This document shows positions 63,406 to 64,000 of a stretch of DNA of 64,000 bases, in pieces; the stretch's first letter is position 1, and the number at the start of each line of letters is the position of its first letter. A program made the position numbers and the translations under genes. The notes below the pieces were generated by a model, which worked only from the letters and a program-made list of their open reading frames with translations, made no database searches and was not told the origin of the DNA. Origin of the DNA: Nocardiopsis ansamitocini (lineage in GTDB: Bacteria > Actinomycetota > Actinomycetes > Streptosporangiales > Streptosporangiaceae); assembly GCF_030268225.1 (NCBI RefSeq), contig NZ_BSQG01000006.1, forward strand, positions 185,677 to 249,676, given 5' to 3'.

Positions 63406-64000
63406 CTCCGACCGCTGGGTCGGTAACCGAGGGGCTGACCAGTCGGGACACCGGAGGGGTGGGGCGGGTGCAACCGTTTTCGCCCCAACAACGGTTACTG
63501 TCCCGTCCTGAGGGGCTCCAAACCTCCGCTAGAGTCGTAGACGTCGCCGGGAACGCCGGGCAGGCCGAAAAAGCCAGGCCCGGAGGTACGGGCGACACTC
63601 TGGAGAAACCGCACGAAGCACTGCTGAGAGCGGGTACTCTGGTGGAACCGAGCGAAACGAACGCGGCCGACAGGACGCGGGCGAGCCGGTTCACCTCACT
63701 CGAACAACGTTCGGTCCGAGCACGCTCGGACAGGCGGTAGAGTGAGAATCACTCCGGAAGACACCCTGGTACTTGACAGGGAAGAAATCAGGAGTAAGCT
63801 TGAAGGGTTGGCCCGAAACGAGAAACTCTGATAGAGTCTCACTCGGAAAGACTTAAAACTAAGCGGAAACAATGCCGCACCGATACGAAGAGCGTGACAC
63901 GCGGGCCTGGCCCGCTGGGAATGCTTGTAGACGGTTAAGCGGTTGCTTTTTGAGAACTCAACAGCGCGTGTTTATTTACTTACAGCCAAGTTTGTTTTGG
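63406..64000 (+). promoter_or_regulatory. rRNA operon promoter and leader region
   Basis: About 595 bp without a gene. Several tandem -10-like boxes are visible: TAGAGT at 63530, TACTCT at 63635, TAGAGT at 63738 and TAGAGT at 63832, plus a TTGACA (63773-63778)-16-TAAGCT (63795-63800) promoter. The last TAGAGT has TTGGCC 18 bp upstream. Near the end a hairpin GCGGGCC-T-GGCCCGC (63901-63915) and TTGAGAACTCAA (63950-63961), followed by CAGCGCG, match the leader sequence found before actinobacterial 16S genes. The final TTTGTTTTGG should run into the 16S rRNA just outside the window. Confidence 0.8.
63773..63800 (+). promoter_or_regulatory. Strongest single rrn promoter candidate
   Basis: TTGACA at 63773-63778 is a perfect -35, with TAAGCT at 63795-63800 after a 16-bp spacer. 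It lies about 200 bp upstream of the expected 16S 5' end. Confidence 0.65.

Noticed and set aside
63698..63712. SOS-box-like CGAAC-AAC-GTTCG near the rrn promoters
   Set aside because: The spacer is 3 nt rather than the 4 nt of the LexA site, and it is not next to a repair-gene start.
63459..63740. Open frame of 93 codons upstream of the rrn leader
   Set aside because: It spans several promoter boxes, has no ribosome binding site and no recognisable domain.

Overview
The window is about 64 kb of high-GC DNA with frequent GTG and TTG starts, TAnnnT-type -10 boxes and dense overlapping genes, which points to a filamentous actinomycete. Gene content and order (infA-rpmJ-rpsM-rpsK-rpoA-rplQ-truA, rplM-rpsI-glmM, alr-tsaEBD, groESL-SigD/ShbA-guaB-guaB3, guaA, pcrA) look like the conserved chromosomal core of the Streptomyces/Streptosporangiales type. 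A Nocardiopsaceae-like host (Nocardiopsis/Thermobifida) is an inference only. There is no prophage, IS element, CRISPR array or tRNA gene. A 16S rRNA gene probably starts just beyond the right edge.

Layout. 1-8.6 kb: a DUF1707 membrane protein, the infA-to-truA translation/transcription cluster, a convergent proline-rich membrane protein, and rplM-rpsI. 8.6-14.5 kb: glmM and glmS facing each other across a perfect terminator palindrome, a DoxX-like protein, coaA and a DUF4913 protein. 14.8-24.7 kb: NAD(P)HX repair enzyme plus Nudix, a frameshifted relic of an endonuclease/exonuclease/phosphatase gene, a PrsW-like membrane protease, then the tightly coupled alr-hydrolase-tsaE-tsaB-rimI-tsaD run. 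24.9-29 kb: a repetitive coiled-coil protein and a THUMP-like methyltransferase. 29-36 kb: CIRCE-controlled groESL, a SigD/ShbA-type sigma factor, guaB and guaB3, and a lytic transglycosylase. 36-44.2 kb: glpD, a large glycosyltransferase/glycerophosphotransferase, galE and a CDP-alcohol phosphatidyltransferase (cell-envelope polymer genes). 44.5-48.5 kb: a Hen1-Pnkp RNA-repair cassette. 48.6-55.8 kb: a DUF4097 lipoprotein, FAD monooxygenase, semialdehyde dehydrogenase, guaA, rhodanese and cysteine dioxygenase. 55.6-59.3 kb: a PspC/LiaF-like protein divergent from a PspC-type histidine kinase and its response regulator. 59.4-64 kb: nucleoside hydrolase, Pr6Pr membrane protein, pcrA, and a long rrn promoter/leader region.

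The most unusual object is the Hen1-Pnkp pair. The RNA-end-healing parts of Pnkp (kinase and phosphatase) keep their motifs. Hen1 has lost two of the four metal ligands I expect for the family, and the Pnkp ligase module has Ala where the motif IV Glu should be. Both changes hit the methylation/sealing half of the pathway. Other notable items are a near-consensus DasR-type operator upstream of glmS, an 11-residue-repeat coiled-coil protein with 132-bp DNA repeats, a PrsW protease with unusual N- and C-terminal regions, and several genes with a -10 box 7-8 nt before the start codon, suggesting leaderless transcripts.
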